A stretch of 64,000 nt of DNA from Clostridium isatidis (GCF_002285495.1 NZ_CP016786.1:2492501-2556500); one strand, 5' to 3'. Shown: positions 33,594-43,004, counted from the first letter of the stretch. Translations and numbers: made by a program. The notes: generated by a model from the sequence alone, not told the origin.

Positions 33594-35618
33594 CTAAATT
33601 TTAAATTTTTTAATAAGTTCATCTAACAGTCCGGCATACTCCTTTAAAGTTTGAGCTTGTACTGTCATTTCGTTTAATCCTGCAGATTGTTGTTCTGAAG
33701 CAGCACTCACTTCTTCAGTTATTGCTGCTGTTTCTTGAGATACAGCTACTACGCTGCTAAGCTTATTAACTACGTTTTCCTTGCTTGTTGTAATCTTATT
33801 TAAAGATTCACTTACATCATTAATATTCTCTTCTAATTCTTTAATTTTTGTATCTATAATATAGAATTTTTCCTTTGTTATATCTAAACTTTCTCCCGTT
33901 TCATTATTTAACTTCTGAGTGGTTATAGTTTGTTCATTTAGTTCTTTTATACTGTTTTTTATTTCTACTATAACATTATTTATTTCATTAGCTGATTTTG
34001 AAGACTCTTCTGCTAATTTTCTTACTTCTTCTGCTACAACAGCAAAGCCCTTTCCAACTTCACCTGCCCTAGCAGCTTCTATGCTAGCATTTAAGGCTAG
34101 AAGGTTAGTTTGATCTGTTATATCTTGTATTGTATCAACTATGATTCCTATTTCTTCTGACTTAGCTGATAAAATATTTACTTTCTCAGCCATCTTTATA
34201 CTAGCTTCTTTATTCTTTTCATATGTATCTGTTAAATTTGATATAGCATATGTACCGTCATCTGTTGCTTTTTTTACTTCCTTTGAGTTATTTAGCATAT
34301 CCTTAGCTTTACTTATTGAAATATTAATTCCCTTTTCTAATTCAGAAAGTTCATTTGCACCTTCATCTAATTGGGCTGCCTGATCTGTTGCACCTACAGC
34401 TATTTGTTGAACTGATTTAGCAACTTCTTCACCTACTCTATTAGACTCTGTTATTATTTCAAATAAAGAAACACTTCCCTCATCTACATTTTCTGCTGCT
34501 TCTTTTATTCCATTTAATAATATTCCTAAACTTCCAACTAAGGCATTTAAGCTGCCTATCATAGAGTTTATTTCTTTAGTATATGTATTATCTTCTTTTA
34601 CATTTACGGTAAAATCCCCATCTTTAATTTTACTTAAAGCATTATTAACCATCTTCATAGGTTCTGTAAGCTTTTTAGTAAATATCTTTGAAAAAACAGC
34701 ACTTAATATTATTGCAATAACAAATAATGCAAATGGTATTATTATTCCTTCTAGCACTTTATTAATCAATTCTGAATTTGGTATAAATACAGCAGAAACA
34801 ATTCCACTTTCCTCATCTACTACTTTATAAACAGAATAGCTTTCCCCATCAATCTTTACGCTAGCATCTTTTTCAGTTTCTAAATTTTTAATATCTTCTA
34901 TCCATGAAAGTTCTGATGAATCTTTTCCTATTAATTCTAAATCCTTACTAGCAATTACTTTTCCTTCACCACTTAACACAGCTGCAAAAGAACCATTATC
35001 CGAGGTTTGGCTATTTACAAGTTCAGAAAGTTTATCTAAATTTTTATCAAAACATATAACTCCTATTATTTCCCCTGCTTCATCTTTGAAAACCTTAGAA
35101 TATGTAATAACCATTTTCTTTGTAACTATGTCTTCATATGGTTCTGATATAACCACCTTATCTGGATTATTAATAGCACCTTTATACCATCCTCTAGTTC
35201 TTGCATCAAAAGTTTCATCAATTTCTTGATAAGGAGCCATTAAAAATTTACCATCCTCTGTACCTATAGCGGCATTTAGAATATCGGGATTTACTTTTTG
35301 GTAACTTTCTAATGCTCTTTGAATACTCTCCATTTCATTAGTTTTATTATTTCCTTGTAATTTCATAAGATCTTTTTGTAATGAAAAATTCTCTAAATCA
35401 GCAAAAATCTTATCATTTCCATTATCTATAACACTGCTTATTGCCTTTGCTTCATTTTCTATTACAAAGGAAGTCTGAATTTGAATATTTCTTCTAATAT
35501 AATAAATATTTACTACTTCAATTAAAATAATTGGAATAATAGCTGTAATGATTAAAAGAATTCTTAGCTGATACTTCATGGACTTCTGCTGCATATTTAC
35601 TAATTTTTCTTTTTTCAT
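33594..35618 (-). CDS. Methyl-accepting chemotaxis protein with dCache-type sensor
   Basis: This 674-aa transmembrane receptor has an N-terminal helix (ILLIITAIIPIILIEVVNIYYI) and an external double-Cache-like domain (about 40-285) with TRGWYKGAI, VISEPYEDIVTKKMVITYS and ICFDKNLDKLSELV. A second helix (IIPFALFVIAIILSAVF), HAMP and a signalling domain follow, with ITDQTNLLALNASIEAARAGE at the tip. Cache domains of this form usually bind amino acids or other small metabolites. It is the likely parent of the shorter receptor at 31658. Confidence 0.94.
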   Translation of the reverse strand: MKKEKLVNMQQKSMKYQLRILLIITAIIPIILIEVVNIYYIRRNIQIQTSFVIENEAKAISSVIDNGNDKIFADLENFSLQKDLMKLQGNNKTNEMESIQRALESYQKVNPDILNAAIGTEDGKFLMAPYQEIDETFDARTRGWYKGAINNPDKVVISEPYEDIVTKKMVITYSKVFKDEAGEIIGVICFDKNLDKLSELVNSQTSDNGSFAAVLSGEGKVIASKDLELIGKDSSELSWIEDIKNLETEKDASVKIDGESYSVYKVVDEESGIVSAVFIPNSELINKVLEGIIIPFALFVIAIILSAVFSKIFTKKLTEPMKMVNNALSKIKDGDFTVNVKEDNTYTKEINSMIGSLNALVGSLGILLNGIKEAAENVDEGSVSLFEIITESNRVGEEVAKSVQQIAVGATDQAAQLDEGANELSELEKGINISISKAKDMLNNSKEVKKATDDGTYAISNLTDTYEKNKEASIKMAEKVNILSAKSEEIGIIVDTIQDITDQTNLLALNASIEAARAGEVGKGFAVVAEEVRKLAEESSKSANEINNVIVEIKNSIKELNEQTITTQKLNNETGESLDITKEKFYIIDTKIKELEENINDVSESLNKITTSKENVVNKLSSVVAVSQETAAITEEVSAASEQQSAGLNEMTVQAQTLKEYAGLLDELIKKFKI

Positions 35619-35801
35619 ATATATACCCCCTAATTTATTTTTTATTTGTTTTATTTAATCATTATACAATGTAATTTAAAACAAAAATAGATATTTTTGT
35701 ACATAATTCGATTTTATATTTAAAACTTTTGTCAATATTTTTATTTGTAATATTTTAGTAAGTTATATTATAAATATTTATAAACATATTATAAAAAAAT
35801 A

Positions 35802-35823
35802 AAGGTTACAAACTATAACCCTT
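35802..35823 (-). terminator. Terminator after ogt
   Basis: GGGTTATAGTTTGTAACC-type stem followed on the - strand by TTTATTTTTTT. Confidence 0.7.
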
Positions 35824-35841
35824 ATTTCCAAATTTAATATA

Positions 35842-36315
35842 TTACAATGTTTTAACAGTTGTTTTTTCTAAACTTAAAAGTTTTTCTTTTAATTCTAATC
35901 CTCCAGCATAGCCTACTAATTTATTATTAGATCCAATAACTCTATGGCATGGAATTATTATTGCTATTGGATTTTTATTATTTGCCATTCCTACAGCTCG
36001 GCATGCCTTTTCATTGCCAACTTCAATAGCTATTTCCTTATATGTTTTTGTTCTTCCATAAGGTATATTAATTAATGCCTTCCAAACTTTTCTTTGGAAC
36101 TCTGTTCCTTTTAGCTCCAAAGGTAAATTAAATTCTTTTCTTTCTCCATTAAAATATTCATCTAATTGTTTTTTTGCTTTCTTTATTAATTCAGTTTCCT
36201 TTATTTCTATATCTTTATTTAAGTTATTTCCAAAATCAAGTTCTATAATTGCCTCTCCATTATCTATAATTGTTATTTCACCTATTACTGTTTCATAACA
36301 AAATCCACTTATCAT
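35842..36315 (-). CDS. ogt: Methylated-DNA-protein-cysteine methyltransferase
   Basis: This 157-aa suicide enzyme removes alkyl groups from O6 of guanine onto its own cysteine. The active site is IIPCHRVIGS, followed by LVGYAGGLELKEKLLSLE; FQRKVWKALINIPYGRTKTY forms the helix-turn-helix and is named here by its core KVWKALINIPYGRT. Of the in-frame starts, the ATG at 36315 is best placed after AGGTGA. It is 74 bp from the Y-family polymerase gene upstream and could share its SOS control. Confidence 0.94.
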   Translation of the reverse strand: MISGFCYETVIGEITIIDNGEAIIELDFGNNLNKDIEIKETELIKKAKKQLDEYFNGERKEFNLPLELKGTEFQRKVWKALINIPYGRTKTYKEIAIEVGNEKACRAVGMANNKNPIAIIIPCHRVIGSNNKLVGYAGGLELKEKLLSLEKTTVKTL

Positions 36316-36389
36316 ACTCATCACCTATTTTTGTATTCTAATTTATATCTAATTATATATTATCTTTACTTCAATTACTATTTGTTTTA

Positions 36390-37640
36390 TTATAATATAC
36401 TTCTCATCATAGGATAATCATAAAATGATCCTGTTCCTCCACTTAAAGGTCTTACTCCAGAATGTAAAAAATTTGATCTTATCACAGCTTCATTTCCATA
36501 TTTTTTTCTTATACAATCTATAGCTCTATCTAGCTTAGCTTCTTTTTCTACTTTCTTATAATTAAATAAATCTTCTTGATAATACTCTAAATCTGAAAGA
36601 TTTGTTACCCTTACTCCTAAACTCCTTATACTTTCTTTATTCCACATTTCTCTAAAACAACTTTTAACTTCATTAAATATTAAATTAGTAGAATCTGTAG
36701 AAGTTGCAATTTTTTTTTGATGAGAATAATGTATAAAATTACTTGTTTTTATACTAACTACAACTACAGAACATAATTTTTTACTTTCTCTAAGCCTTAA
36801 AGCAACGCTTTCTGTTAAAGATAATAATATGTTAAAGGCTTCTTTTTCGTTTATAATATCATAAGCTATTGTTGTTGAGTTTCCTATTCCTTTAATATCT
36901 AAATTATAAGATTTTCTAATTTGAGAATTATCAATTCCATTTGCATAATCCTTTATTATCTTTCCATAAGATTTAAACTTATCTCTTAAAATATTATCAT
37001 CATAATTTGCTAATTCTCCAATAGTATTAATATTTAAATCTTTTAATTTTCTTTCTGTTGCTTTTCCTACCATAAACAAATTTTCAACTGGAAGAGGCCA
37101 CATCTTATCTCTTATTTCAAATTTAAATAAAGTATGAATACTGTTTTTAGGCTTTAAATCACTTGCCATTTTAGCTAATAATTTATTACTTGAAATGCCT
37201 ATATTACAATTAAATCCAAGTTCTTTTGATATTCTACCTTTTACTTCTTCAGCTGTTTTTAGATAGTTATCTTTAAAATGGGTTACATCCATAAAACATT
37301 CATCTATACTATACCTTTCAGTAAATGGAGAATAAGATTTTAGAAGCTCATATAATGCATTGCTGCTTTTTAAATACCAACTATAATCTGGAGGATATAT
37401 TTTTAAGTTACTACATTTCTGTCTAGCTGAATGAATAGTTTCTCCAGTTTTTATTCCTAATTGTTTTGCAGGTATTGAAGCTGCTAAAACTATTCCATGT
37501 CTATTTTTTTCACTTCCCCCAATAACAGAGGGTAAATTCCTAATATCAACCTCCCCACCGTATTGTAAAAACTTTACTGCTGTCCAAGATAAATATGCAG
37601 AATTAACATCAATATGAAAGATTATTCGATTTTCATTCAT
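36390..37640 (-). CDS. dinB: Y-family DNA polymerase (DinB/UvrX type)
   Basis: This 416-aa lesion-bypass polymerase has both metal-site motifs: FHIDVNSAYLSW at the N-terminus and YSIDECFMDVTHF at about 105-117, with VLAASIPAKQLGIKTGE between. Helix-hairpin-helix and little-finger segments follow. The DVNSAYLSW spelling is closer to the SOS-induced UvrX/YqjW-like branch than to constitutive Pol IV. The ATG at 37640 lies 8 nt after GGAG. The longer open frame begins inside the LexA box (37685) and is probably leader. SOS induction is strongly implied. Confidence 0.9.
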   Translation of the reverse strand: MNENRIIFHIDVNSAYLSWTAVKFLQYGGEVDIRNLPSVIGGSEKNRHGIVLAASIPAKQLGIKTGETIHSARQKCSNLKIYPPDYSWYLKSSNALYELLKSYSPFTERYSIDECFMDVTHFKDNYLKTAEEVKGRISKELGFNCNIGISSNKLLAKMASDLKPKNSIHTLFKFEIRDKMWPLPVENLFMVGKATERKLKDLNINTIGELANYDDNILRDKFKSYGKIIKDYANGIDNSQIRKSYNLDIKGIGNSTTIAYDIINEKEAFNILLSLTESVALRLRESKKLCSVVVVSIKTSNFIHYSHQKKIATSTDSTNLIFNEVKSCFREMWNKESIRSLGVRVTNLSDLEYYQEDLFNYKKVEKEAKLDRAIDCIRKKYGNEAVIRSNFLHSGVRPLSGGTGSFYDYPMMRSIL

Positions 37641-37678
37641 TATATCAACTCCAAACGTATATTCTCCTTTTATGGTAA

Positions 37679-37692
37679 CAAACATACGTTCG
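37679..37692 (-). promoter_or_regulatory. LexA (SOS) box of the Y-family polymerase gene
   Basis: On the - strand CGAACGTATGTTTG matches GAAC-N4-GTTY. It lies about 40 bp before the polymerase start codon. Confidence 0.8.
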
Positions 37693-37758
37693 ATTGTAAA
37701 TACCTTTATTTTATATAAAGTTTTTAACTTATTATTTAAAATTATAGATAGCTTTAAA

Positions 37759-37796
37759 TAAATAAAAAGCTGACTTAAAAAGCCAGCTTTTATTTA
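37759..37796 (-). terminator. Terminator after the CotF-like gene
   Basis: AATAAAAGCTG and CAGCTTTTTATT stem in the last codons and after the stop codon of the coat protein gene; T-rich tail on the - strand. Confidence 0.75.
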
Positions 37797-38279
37797 CTGA
37801 ACATTATATAATCCTTTGCTTTGCATATAATTAAATATTTTTTCTCCATGTTGTTGCTCTTCTTTTTGTATATGATTTAAAACATCACGCACTTGAGGAT
37901 TTGCAAATTCAAAAATTGCAACATCATAAGTTCCAGAAACATATTTTTCTGTCATTAATAAATCTGTACATATATCCTTATCAGATAATTTTCCTTGAGG
38001 AGAAGCTTGATTTTGCTGTATATTAGCTCCTTGAACTTGTTGCATACCCTGATTTTGTTGTCCTTGCTGTTGATTCATTTGAGGGATTGTTCCATTTAAT
38101 AATTGATTAATAGTAGCAAGGTGGGTTCTTTCTGCCTGCTCATTTTCCTTAAGTATTTGTTTTAATTGTGGATCCTGAGCTTCACATGCATACTTACTAT
38201 ATTTTTCTATACAAATTTGCTCATGAGTTTTTTGATCTTCAAGTAACATTCTTTCTTTTTGAGTTAAAGTAAAATTCAT
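37794..38279 (-). CDS. CotF-family spore coat protein
   Basis: This 161-aa protein has two ferritin-like helical segments: LTQKERMLLEDQKTHEQICIEKY, shown by LLEDQKTHEQICIEKY, and the C-terminal DLLMTEKYVSGTYDVAIFEF plus HIQKEEQQHGEKIF. A Gln/Asn-rich linker (about 72-105) joins them. This matches the Coat_F family of spore coat proteins. The ATG at 38279 follows GGAGGTG. It is good evidence for a spore former. Confidence 0.88.
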   Translation of the reverse strand: MNFTLTQKERMLLEDQKTHEQICIEKYSKYACEAQDPQLKQILKENEQAERTHLATINQLLNGTIPQMNQQQGQQNQGMQQVQGANIQQNQASPQGKLSDKDICTDLLMTEKYVSGTYDVAIFEFANPQVRDVLNHIQKEEQQHGEKIFNYMQSKGLYNVQ

Positions 38280-38387
38280 AATAAACACCTCCAATATTAT
38301 ATTGTGTAAATTATTCTCTTTTATACCTTACACAAATCAAGGATTTTTTAGAGGATATATTAATTATTTACCCAAAGCATATATAGG

Positions 38388-38778
38388 CTAACCCCTATAT
38401 TCATAATAATTCATAACCGATTCCTCTTTGAAGCCACAATATATATATAAATTAAGAGCTCTTTTATTTTTAACTTCTACATCTAATTCAACATTAAATA
38501 TATTTTCTTTATTCAACATGTTTAAACATAGTATATAACGCTTGTCTTCCATACCCATTAGCTCTAAAATCAGGTACAATTCCAAAACCTGTTATAAAAG
38601 CTTTGCTTTCTTCTTTTACTTTCCTCAATAGCCAAAGAACAAAGCTTTGTAAAGATTCTCTTCTTCTCCATATAGGATGAACCATTCCATTTATTTTTAA
38701 TTTATTAATTATTTCATAGTCTATTTCACTAATATATCTTTTTAAAATAATTTTATGGTCTATAACCTTATTATCCAT
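38388..38778 (-). pseudogene. GNAT family N-acetyltransferase, frameshifted
   Basis: The first frame (38778 to about 38515) ends with ITGFGIVPDFRANGYGRQALYTMFKHVE and a stop codon, and the GNAT fold then continues in another frame with LNKENIFNVELDVEVKNKRALN and LYIYCGFKEE. Joining them gives the classical acetyl-CoA motif (V-x-P-x-x-R-x-x-G-Y-G) followed by the ALNLY...GF motif. One or two bases around 38510-38520 are lost or gained, in or next to TTTAAACATGTTGAATAAA. The N-terminal half also looks short. Substrate unknown. A sequencing error is the main alternative. Confidence 0.75.
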
Positions 38779-38798
38779 TCTATTCTCCTTATTTTTAA

Positions 38799-39407
38799 TT
38801 ATAGAACACTAATATTTCTTATTATCCTTTCTAAAGGAAGCCCTTTCATTAGATAATTTATTGTTTTATTCCTTACTTCATCATATTTTTTAAAAATTTC
38901 AATTGCTTTATCATAATTATTATATATTTTCCAGTAGCCAACTCCTAAACATTTTTTATTATTTTCTATAAAATCAATAACATCTTCAACTGGTATTCCT
39001 AAAAAAATTCCTAATTCATGAGGACAGTTATATTGATGATATCTATTCTTTAATTTTCTTAGATAATAATCTAAATCTCTATTTTCTCGATAGCCTATCT
39101 TCTTCAAAAACTTAATATTTCTCTTTTTAAAAAGATATTTATTTAAAATTTCTCTATCAAAAATTAATAATATTATGGAGTTATTGCTTTCTCTTAAAAT
39201 TATAAACTCTAAGTTTAATTTATTTAAAAACTTATTCCCATATTTAAGCCAGCTCTTATAAAAATTAGGGTTGTTTTTTTTAATAGCAACTGTTACAGAA
39301 GGCTTTATTCCTACAATAACTAAAGAACTATAAAATAATAAAAATCTTTCTATTGCTTCTTTGGGATCAATTATATTTAAACTATTATAAAATTCTATTA
39401 TATTCAT
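38799..39407 (-). CDS. DUF3793 family protein
   Basis: This 202-aa cytoplasmic protein contains the family pattern: KPSVTVAI near residue 36, YHQYNCPHELGIFLGIPVED and GVGYWKIYNNYDKAIEIFKKYD, given here in shorter form as CPHELGIFLG and YWKIYNN. From memory such proteins are found in anaerobic Firmicutes, sometimes near metal or haem genes. No function is established. Its neighbours here are a frameshifted GNAT and a transaldolase, which gives no clue. Confidence 0.8.
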   Translation of the reverse strand: MNIIEFYNSLNIIDPKEAIERFLLFYSSLVIVGIKPSVTVAIKKNNPNFYKSWLKYGNKFLNKLNLEFIILRESNNSIILLIFDREILNKYLFKKRNIKFLKKIGYRENRDLDYYLRKLKNRYHQYNCPHELGIFLGIPVEDVIDFIENNKKCLGVGYWKIYNNYDKAIEIFKKYDEVRNKTINYLMKGLPLERIIRNISVL

Positions 39408-39505
39408 AGCATCTCCTGTCGATTATCTTTAGTAAAATATAAATCTTCTTTTATAAATTATTTTTCCAATAAACTATAATAGTATGCTATAAATTTTTTA
39501 ACTAA

Positions 39506-39529
39506 AAAAGGCTGTAAAAACAGCCTTTT
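39506..39529 (-). terminator. Terminator after transaldolase 1
   Basis: AAAAGGCTGT and ACAGCCTTTT with a 4-nt loop; T-run on the - strand. Confidence 0.8.
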
Positions 39530-39550
39530 AATATAAAACTTCTTATATTT

Positions 39551-40195
39551 TTAATTATTCACAGACTTCCAATCTGCCATAAATTTTTCTATTCCTATAT
39601 CAGTTAACGGATGCTTTAATAAAGTTCTTATTACTGATGGAGGAACTGTTCCTATATGAGCTCCTAGTTTTGCAGCCTCAATTACATGAATTGGATTTCT
39701 TATTGATGCAGCAATTATTTCTGTTTGTATTCCGTGAATATTAAATATTTCACTAATATCTTTAATTAATATTAATCCATTAGAACCAATATCATCTAAT
39801 CTTCCCAAAAATGGTGAAACATAAGTAGCTCCTGCTCTAGCTGCAAGCAATGCTTGTGCTGCAGAAAAAATTAAAGTAACATTTGTTTTAATTCCTTTTT
39901 TTGATAAATAAGAAACCGATTTCAATCCATCGTAAGTCATAGGTATTTTAACTACTATATTAGGATGAATAGATGCTAAATCTTCTGCTTCCTTTATCAT
40001 ATTTTCATACTCTAAGCTAATAACCTCACCGCTTATTGGACCATCTACTATTGAAGCTATTTCCTTTAAAGTTTCAACTAGCCCTTTCTTTTCCTTTGCA
40101 ATCAATGATGGATTTGTAGTAACCCCAGCTATAACACCCAAGCTATTAATTTCCTTGATATACTTTACATTTGCTGTATCCAGAAAAAATTTCAT
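39551..40195 (-). CDS. Transaldolase / fructose-6-phosphate aldolase-like, copy 1
   Basis: This 214-aa class I aldolase barrel is of the short transaldolase type. MKFFLDTANVKYIKE, GVTTNPSLIAKE, the Schiff-base lysine in IVVKIPMT, and YVSPFLGRLDDIG are diagnostic. It is paralogous to the protein at 40743. The ATG at 40195 is 7 nt from GGAGG; the ATG at 40198 is also possible. It is cut off from the PTS operon by a terminator and a 346-bp inverted-repeat element, so it may be expressed separately. Confidence 0.9.
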   Translation of the reverse strand: MKFFLDTANVKYIKEINSLGVIAGVTTNPSLIAKEKKGLVETLKEIASIVDGPISGEVISLEYENMIKEAEDLASIHPNIVVKIPMTYDGLKSVSYLSKKGIKTNVTLIFSAAQALLAARAGATYVSPFLGRLDDIGSNGLILIKDISEIFNIHGIQTEIIAASIRNPIHVIEAAKLGAHIGTVPPSVIRTLLKHPLTDIGIEKFMADWKSVNN

Positions 40196-40326
40196 CATAA
40201 ATCCTCCTATCCTTTAATTTTAAAAATATAATACTCTAACTATTATATCTCTATATTAAAATAATATCATTCTTAAGAATAAATTACCAGAATACTAATA
40301 AGAAAATTGGTAAATATATTATTGTG

Positions 40327-40672
40327 GAACAAATAAAGATTCATCACGAACTAAACTATTCTTGGCTCCAGAAGAATGATTTGGTTCCTTTTAGTAGATT
40401 ATATATGGTGGAGAAAAGTGTTATTATGGTCGAAGATTTATTAATATTCTTTTACTATAATAATATTCCAATCTATCATATATAGTTGAGATAACATCAT
40501 ATAAGGTGTTGTAATGATGTTATTTGGCTGTGAGGTTAAATAAGGTTGTGTAAATATCTTATATGGTGGAGCGAAGTACTATTATGAGTAGTGATTTGTG
40601 TATACTTAGTCGAAAGATTATTTATATATAATAAATTATTTATAATAGTGTTAGCTGAATCTTTATTTGTTC
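40327..40672. repeat. 346-bp element bounded by inverted repeats
   Basis: A perfect 17-bp inverted repeat, GAACAAATAAAGATTCA (40327-40343) and its complement (40656-40672), bounds the element. Similarity continues inward with a 5-nt gap (CTAAACTATT versus CTAACACTATT). Inside are a central hairpin ATAACATCAT/ATGATGTTAT (40491-40523) and a direct repeat starting TATATGGTGGAG at 40402 and 40560. No supported gene is present. It could be a MITE-like non-autonomous element or a large structured RNA. I see no clear target-site duplication. Confidence 0.7.
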
Positions 40673-40684
40673 TATTTATATAAA

Positions 40685-40736
40685 AAAGAATCTACATATA
40701 GACATTGTTTTATTGTTCTATAATGTAGATTCTTGT
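40685..40736 (-). terminator. Terminator after transaldolase 2
   Basis: A long stem, AAGAATCTACAT...ATGTAGATTCTT with further pairing TATAGA/TCTATA, is followed on the - strand by TTTTTAT. It ends the PTS-transketolase operon. Confidence 0.85.
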
Positions 40737-40742
40737 TTAATT

Positions 40743-41390
40743 TTATATATTGTTTACACTGTTCCAATCAGCAATAAATTTTGCAATTCCTGAATCAGTA
40801 AGAGGATGTTTCATCATTTGATTTAATACTGACATAGGAATTGTGGCAATATCTGCGCCAAGCATAGCTGCTTTTGAAACATGAATTGGATTTCTTATAC
40901 TTGCTGCTATTATTTCAGTTTTAATTCCTTGAACTTTAAAAATATTAGCAACTTCTTCTATTAAATACATTCCATCAAATCCAATATCGTCAAGTCTTCC
41001 TAAGAATGGACTTACAAAGCTAGCACCTGCTCTTGCAGCTAATAAAGCTTGTCCTGATGAGAATATAAGTGTTACATTTACTTTTATTCCTTTTTTACTT
41101 AATTCCTTTGTTGCTTTTAAACCTTCTTCACACATAGGAATTTTAATAACTATATTATCATGAATTTTTGAAAGTTCTAATCCTTCCTTTATCATTTCTT
41201 CTGCAGTATTTCCCATAACTTCTGCACTTATAGGTCCATCTACAATGGATGTAATTTCTTTTATTACTTCTATAAAATCTCTTCCTGACTTAGCTATAAG
41301 AGTAGGATTTGTTGTAACTCCACTAATCACTCCCATATCATTAGCTCTTTTTATTTCATCAACTATTGCTGTATCTAAAAATAACTTCAT
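40743..41390 (-). CDS. Transaldolase / fructose-6-phosphate aldolase-like, copy 2
   Basis: This 215-aa protein has the same family signature as copy 1: MKLFLDTAIVDEI, GVTTNPTLIAKS, IVIKIPM with the catalytic Lys, and FVSPFLGRLDDIG. It follows the PTS IIC gene by 26 nt after AGGAGGT and is the last gene of the operon. With the split transketolase it supplies both activities of the non-oxidative pentose phosphate pathway. True transaldolase versus fructose-6-phosphate aldolase activity cannot be separated by eye. Confidence 0.92.
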   Translation of the reverse strand: MKLFLDTAIVDEIKRANDMGVISGVTTNPTLIAKSGRDFIEVIKEITSIVDGPISAEVMGNTAEEMIKEGLELSKIHDNIVIKIPMCEEGLKATKELSKKGIKVNVTLIFSSGQALLAARAGASFVSPFLGRLDDIGFDGMYLIEEVANIFKVQGIKTEIIAASIRNPIHVSKAAMLGADIATIPMSVLNQMMKHPLTDSGIAKFIADWNSVNNI

Positions 41391-41416
41391 AATTTACCTC
41401 CTAAGTTAAAACAGCA

Positions 41417-42673
41417 TTATTGGAATAATGTTAATATCTTTCCTATTAATATTCCAAATACTCCAAAATCTGCATCACTAAATGTTGAGCCTGCAAATCC
41501 GAAATCTCCTAGCACTGGCATCAATAATGCTGGTAAGAATGTTATTAATAATCCATGAACAAAAGCTCCTATTATAGCTCCTCTTCTACCACCTGTAGTA
41601 TTACCAAATACGCCTGCAGTAGCTCCACAGAAGAAATGAGGAACAACACCTGGTAAAATTGCTGGTGCACCTAATGCTAATAGTATAAATAAGCCAACAA
41701 TACCACCAACAAAGCTTGATAAAAATCCTATTAAAACTGCATTTGGTGCATAAGGGAAAACTACTGGACAGTCTAATGCTGGTTTAGCATTAGGAACTAA
41801 CTTCATAGCAATTCCTCTAAATGCTGGAACTATTTCTGCAAGAATTAATCTAACACCAGCTAGTATAACATAAACCCCACCAGCAAATGTTATAGCTTGA
41901 ATTAAAGAAAATACTAAAAGGTTTTGTCCACCACTAATTTCTGCTACATATTCTGGACCTGCTGCTATTGCTACAACTAAGAATAAAACTAACATAGTTA
42001 AGGAAATTGCAACTGATGTATCTCTTAAGAATGTTAAACCTTGTGGAAAATTTATTTCTTCTGTTGATTTAGAGTCTTTACCAACAACCTTTCCAACTAA
42101 TGCTGCTACAAGATATCCAAAAGTACCAAAGTGTCCAAATGCAACATCATCTGATCCTGTAAGCTTTTTCATGAAAGGTTGAAGCATTGCAGGCATTGCT
42201 GCCATAATAAATCCTAATAATAATGCACCTACAACTATTGCAGCTGTTCCCTTAATTCCCCCTGCAAATAAAATTGCTGCTAACATACAAGCCATATATA
42301 ATGAATGATGACCTGTTAAGAATATATATTTCATCTTTGTAAATCTTGCAATTAAAATATTAACTACCATACCTAAAGCCATAATTAAAGCTGTTTCTCT
42401 TCCTAAATCATTAAGAGCAACACTTACTATTGCTTCATTATTTGGAACTATACCAGTCATTCCAAATCCATACTCAAACATCTGTCCAAAATAACCAAGT
42501 GCTCCTTGTACTAATGCAGCTCCACCACTTAAAACTAAAAATCCCATTATTGTTTTTACTGTTCCTGTAATACAATCAGTAACAGACTTTTTTTGTAATA
42601 TTAATCCTATAAGTGCAACTAATCCAACCAATACAGATGGTTCACTAAGTATATCAACTATAAAATCTAACAT
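41417..42673 (-). CDS. ulaA: PTS ascorbate-type IIC component
   Basis: This 418-aa membrane protein is the permease part of an ascorbate/SgaT-type PTS. It has about ten hydrophobic segments, with signatures GGAALVQGALGYFGQMFEYGF (shown by QGALGYFGQMFEYGF), LTGHHSLYMACML and PHFFCGATAGVFGNTTGGRRG. The last matches UlaA-like proteins. Presence of transketolase and transaldolase instead of the ulaDEF catabolic genes suggests another substrate than ascorbate. Confidence 0.9.
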   Translation of the reverse strand: MLDFIVDILSEPSVLVGLVALIGLILQKKSVTDCITGTVKTIMGFLVLSGGAALVQGALGYFGQMFEYGFGMTGIVPNNEAIVSVALNDLGRETALIMALGMVVNILIARFTKMKYIFLTGHHSLYMACMLAAILFAGGIKGTAAIVVGALLLGFIMAAMPAMLQPFMKKLTGSDDVAFGHFGTFGYLVAALVGKVVGKDSKSTEEINFPQGLTFLRDTSVAISLTMLVLFLVVAIAAGPEYVAEISGGQNLLVFSLIQAITFAGGVYVILAGVRLILAEIVPAFRGIAMKLVPNAKPALDCPVVFPYAPNAVLIGFLSSFVGGIVGLFILLALGAPAILPGVVPHFFCGATAGVFGNTTGGRRGAIIGAFVHGLLITFLPALLMPVLGDFGFAGSTFSDADFGVFGILIGKILTLFQ

Positions 42674-42707
42674 ATTTTATCCCCCTATTAATTAATAATT
42701 TTTATAT

Positions 42708-42992
42708 TTAAATATAATTTAATTTTTTTAATACTTCTACTAACTTATCTTCTAATTCTTTTTTATCTATCATATTGTTTAGAGATACTACTTCTCCACC
42801 TAATCCTTCAAGTCTAACAGCTATATCTCTTGTACCTACATAAATATCTGCCTTAATACCTTTTGCTGATGATAAATCTGAATGTTCCACAGTTACTCCG
42901 TCTATTCCTAAAGATTTCAACACATTTTTAATATTCATTTCAATCATAAAACTGCTTCCTAACCCTGATCCACAACAAACTAAAATTTTCAT
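42708..42992 (-). CDS. ulaB: PTS ascorbate-type IIB component
   Basis: This 94-aa cytoplasmic phosphocarrier starts MKILVCCGSGLGSSFMIEM. The Cys before GSGLGSS is the phosphorylation site, typical of the lactose/ascorbate-type IIB fold. It lies 12 nt after the IIA gene and 34 nt before IIC. Confidence 0.93.
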   Translation of the reverse strand: MKILVCCGSGLGSSFMIEMNIKNVLKSLGIDGVTVEHSDLSSAKGIKADIYVGTRDIAVRLEGLGGEVVSLNNMIDKKELEDKLVEVLKKLNYI

Positions 42993-43004
42993 AATTAATC
43001 CCTC

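Noticed and set aside
40402..40626. Two short frames, starting MVEKSVIM and MVERSTIM, in the direct repeats of the inverted-repeat element.
   Set aside because: Neither has a ribosome binding site, and their similarity follows from the DNA repeat.
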